Source of the DNA: Hymenobacter mucosus
GTDB taxonomy: Bacteria > Bacteroidota > Bacteroidia > Cytophagales > Hymenobacteraceae
Assembly: GCF_900188255.1 (NCBI RefSeq)
Contig: NZ_FZNS01000005.1
Span: forward strand, 124,001 to 188,000
DNA: 64,000 nucleotides
Direction of reading: 5' to 3'
Both the position numbers and the translations under genes were made by a program. Shown piece by piece: positions 63,432 to 64,000 of the stretch. Every line of letters starts with the position of its first letter. The stretch's first letter is position 1. Below the pieces are notes generated by a model. The model ran no database searches. It worked only from the letters and a program-made list of their open reading frames with translations, and was not told the origin of the DNA.

Positions 63432-64000
63432 ATGCGAATAGCCGGCGCCGCCCTCAATCAGATACCTATTGACTGGACCCATAACCTGCGTACTATCCGG
63501 GAGGCTATTGAACAAGCCAAAGAGAGCGGTGTAGAGCTGCTCTGCCTGCCAGAACTGTGCCTCACGGGGTACGGCTGCGAAGATTTGTTTCTGAGCGACT
63601 GGCTACCTGAGTCGGCGCTGGCGCACTTACAGCAAGTACGGCCGTGGACCCACGGCATCTGCGTAGTGGTTGGTTTGCCAGTACGGCTCAACCACCGCAC
63701 GTTTAATACTGCTGCCGTGCTGCGCGATGGCGAGATTCTGGGTTTCGCGGCGAAGCAGTTTCTGGCAAACGATGGGGTACACTACGAGCCGCGCTTTTTC
63801 TACCCGTGGCCCGCTGGCGAAACCACCACGGTGCAGTGGGCAGGAGAGGAGTGGACGCTCGGAGACATGATTTTCGAGCATCAGGGGGTGAAGTTTGGGT
63901 TCGAAATCTGTGAAGATGCTTGGCGCCCCGACGATGTACGACCCGCCTGCCGCCTTGTGGGCCGGGTAGATTTAATTGTGAATCCGTCGGCTAGCCACTT
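63432..64000 (+). CDS. nadE: Glutamine-dependent NAD+ synthetase (5' part only)
   Basis: The first 189 codons of a NadE with an N-terminal glutaminase (nitrilase-type) domain; the synthetase domain lies beyond the window. The nitrilase triad is visible: Glu in LLCLPELCLTGYGCEDL, Lys in GFAAKQFLANDGVHYEPR and Cys in FGFEICEDAWRP. It makes NAD+ from nicotinate adenine dinucleotide. The ATG at 63432 gives the normal family start. Confidence 0.93.
   Translation, partial: MRIAGAALNQIPIDWTHNLRTIREAIEQAKESGVELLCLPELCLTGYGCEDLFLSDWLPESALAHLQQVRPWTHGICVVVGLPVRLNHRTFNTAAVLRDGEILGFAAKQFLANDGVHYEPRFFYPWPAGETTTVQWAGEEWTLGDMIFEHQGVKFGFEICEDAWRPDDVRPACRLVGRVDLIVNPSASH

Overview
The window looks like chromosomal DNA of a Hymenobacter-like bacterium (Bacteroidota, Cytophagales). 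This is an inference from several signs. GC is high (roughly 55-60 %) and Shine-Dalgarno sequences are absent. Promoters fit the Bacteroidota pattern TTTG-N19/20-TAnnTTTG (before rpsT, atpD and others). Families and arrangements typical of the group are present: an IPExxxVDY protein beside acpP-fabF-rnc, a split atpDC unit, a short-Q-loop cytochrome bd, Tgt next to an LptF/G permease, a decayed DUF4142 gene and a GANT-type secreted domain. No plasmid, prophage, IS transposase or CRISPR array is visible. Nearly everything is chromosomal housekeeping plus a few accessory islets.

Layout. 1-7.3 kb: a truncated alpha-2-macroglobulin lipoprotein gene, a secreted serine hydrolase with a TPR tail, a duplicated remnant of the macroglobulin 5' end, and an AT-rich orphan gene. 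7.4-18 kb: small hydrolase, proB-proA, an M28 peptidase, a LysR regulator with a threonine-synthase-like gene, amtB, a ZIP transporter, a YggU protein and an endonuclease III relative. 18-25 kb: a secreted/membrane protein, a giant DUF2339 membrane protein and a histidine kinase/response regulator pair. 25-36 kb: rRNA/tRNA methyltransferase, acylphosphatase-SMR-lipoprotein, cytochrome bd (cydAB), an FCP1-like phosphatase, typA, exported MsrB, a DUF3050 protein, a small lipoprotein and a basic Lys/Ala-rich protein. 36-45 kb: metG, pth, rplY, prs, tRNA-Gln, atpDC and a trans-sulfuration enzyme. 45-50 kb: a membrane-anchored fusion protein, a three-gene Pgl-like surface-sugar module and ispE. 50-57.5 kb: EamA exporter, LptF/G permease, tgt, a glycosyltransferase, an ECF sigma factor, rsmG and a YheT hydrolase. 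57.5-64 kb: DUF4142 pseudogene, rpsT, pyk, IPExxxVDY protein, acpP-fabF-rnc and the start of nadE.

Functional themes are proline synthesis, nitrogen and metal uptake, microaerobic respiration plus ATP synthesis, translation (MetRS, Pth, L25, S20, RsmG, Tgt, tRNA-Gln, TypA), and cell-envelope work (LptF/G, the Pgl-like module, several lipoproteins). Convergent genes are usually separated by strong, often near-perfect hairpins.

I do not see a clear new multi-gene system. The most unusual items are: the macroglobulin 5'-end duplication bracketing the serine hydrolase; a sharply AT-rich patch inside the macroglobulin gene; the AT-rich orphan at 6.7-7.3 kb; the fusion of membrane helices to a normally secreted GANT-type domain (44960-46327); a DUF4142 gene carrying four in-frame stops and no frameshift; a zinc-ligand-less Tgt; and several exceptional inverted repeats.
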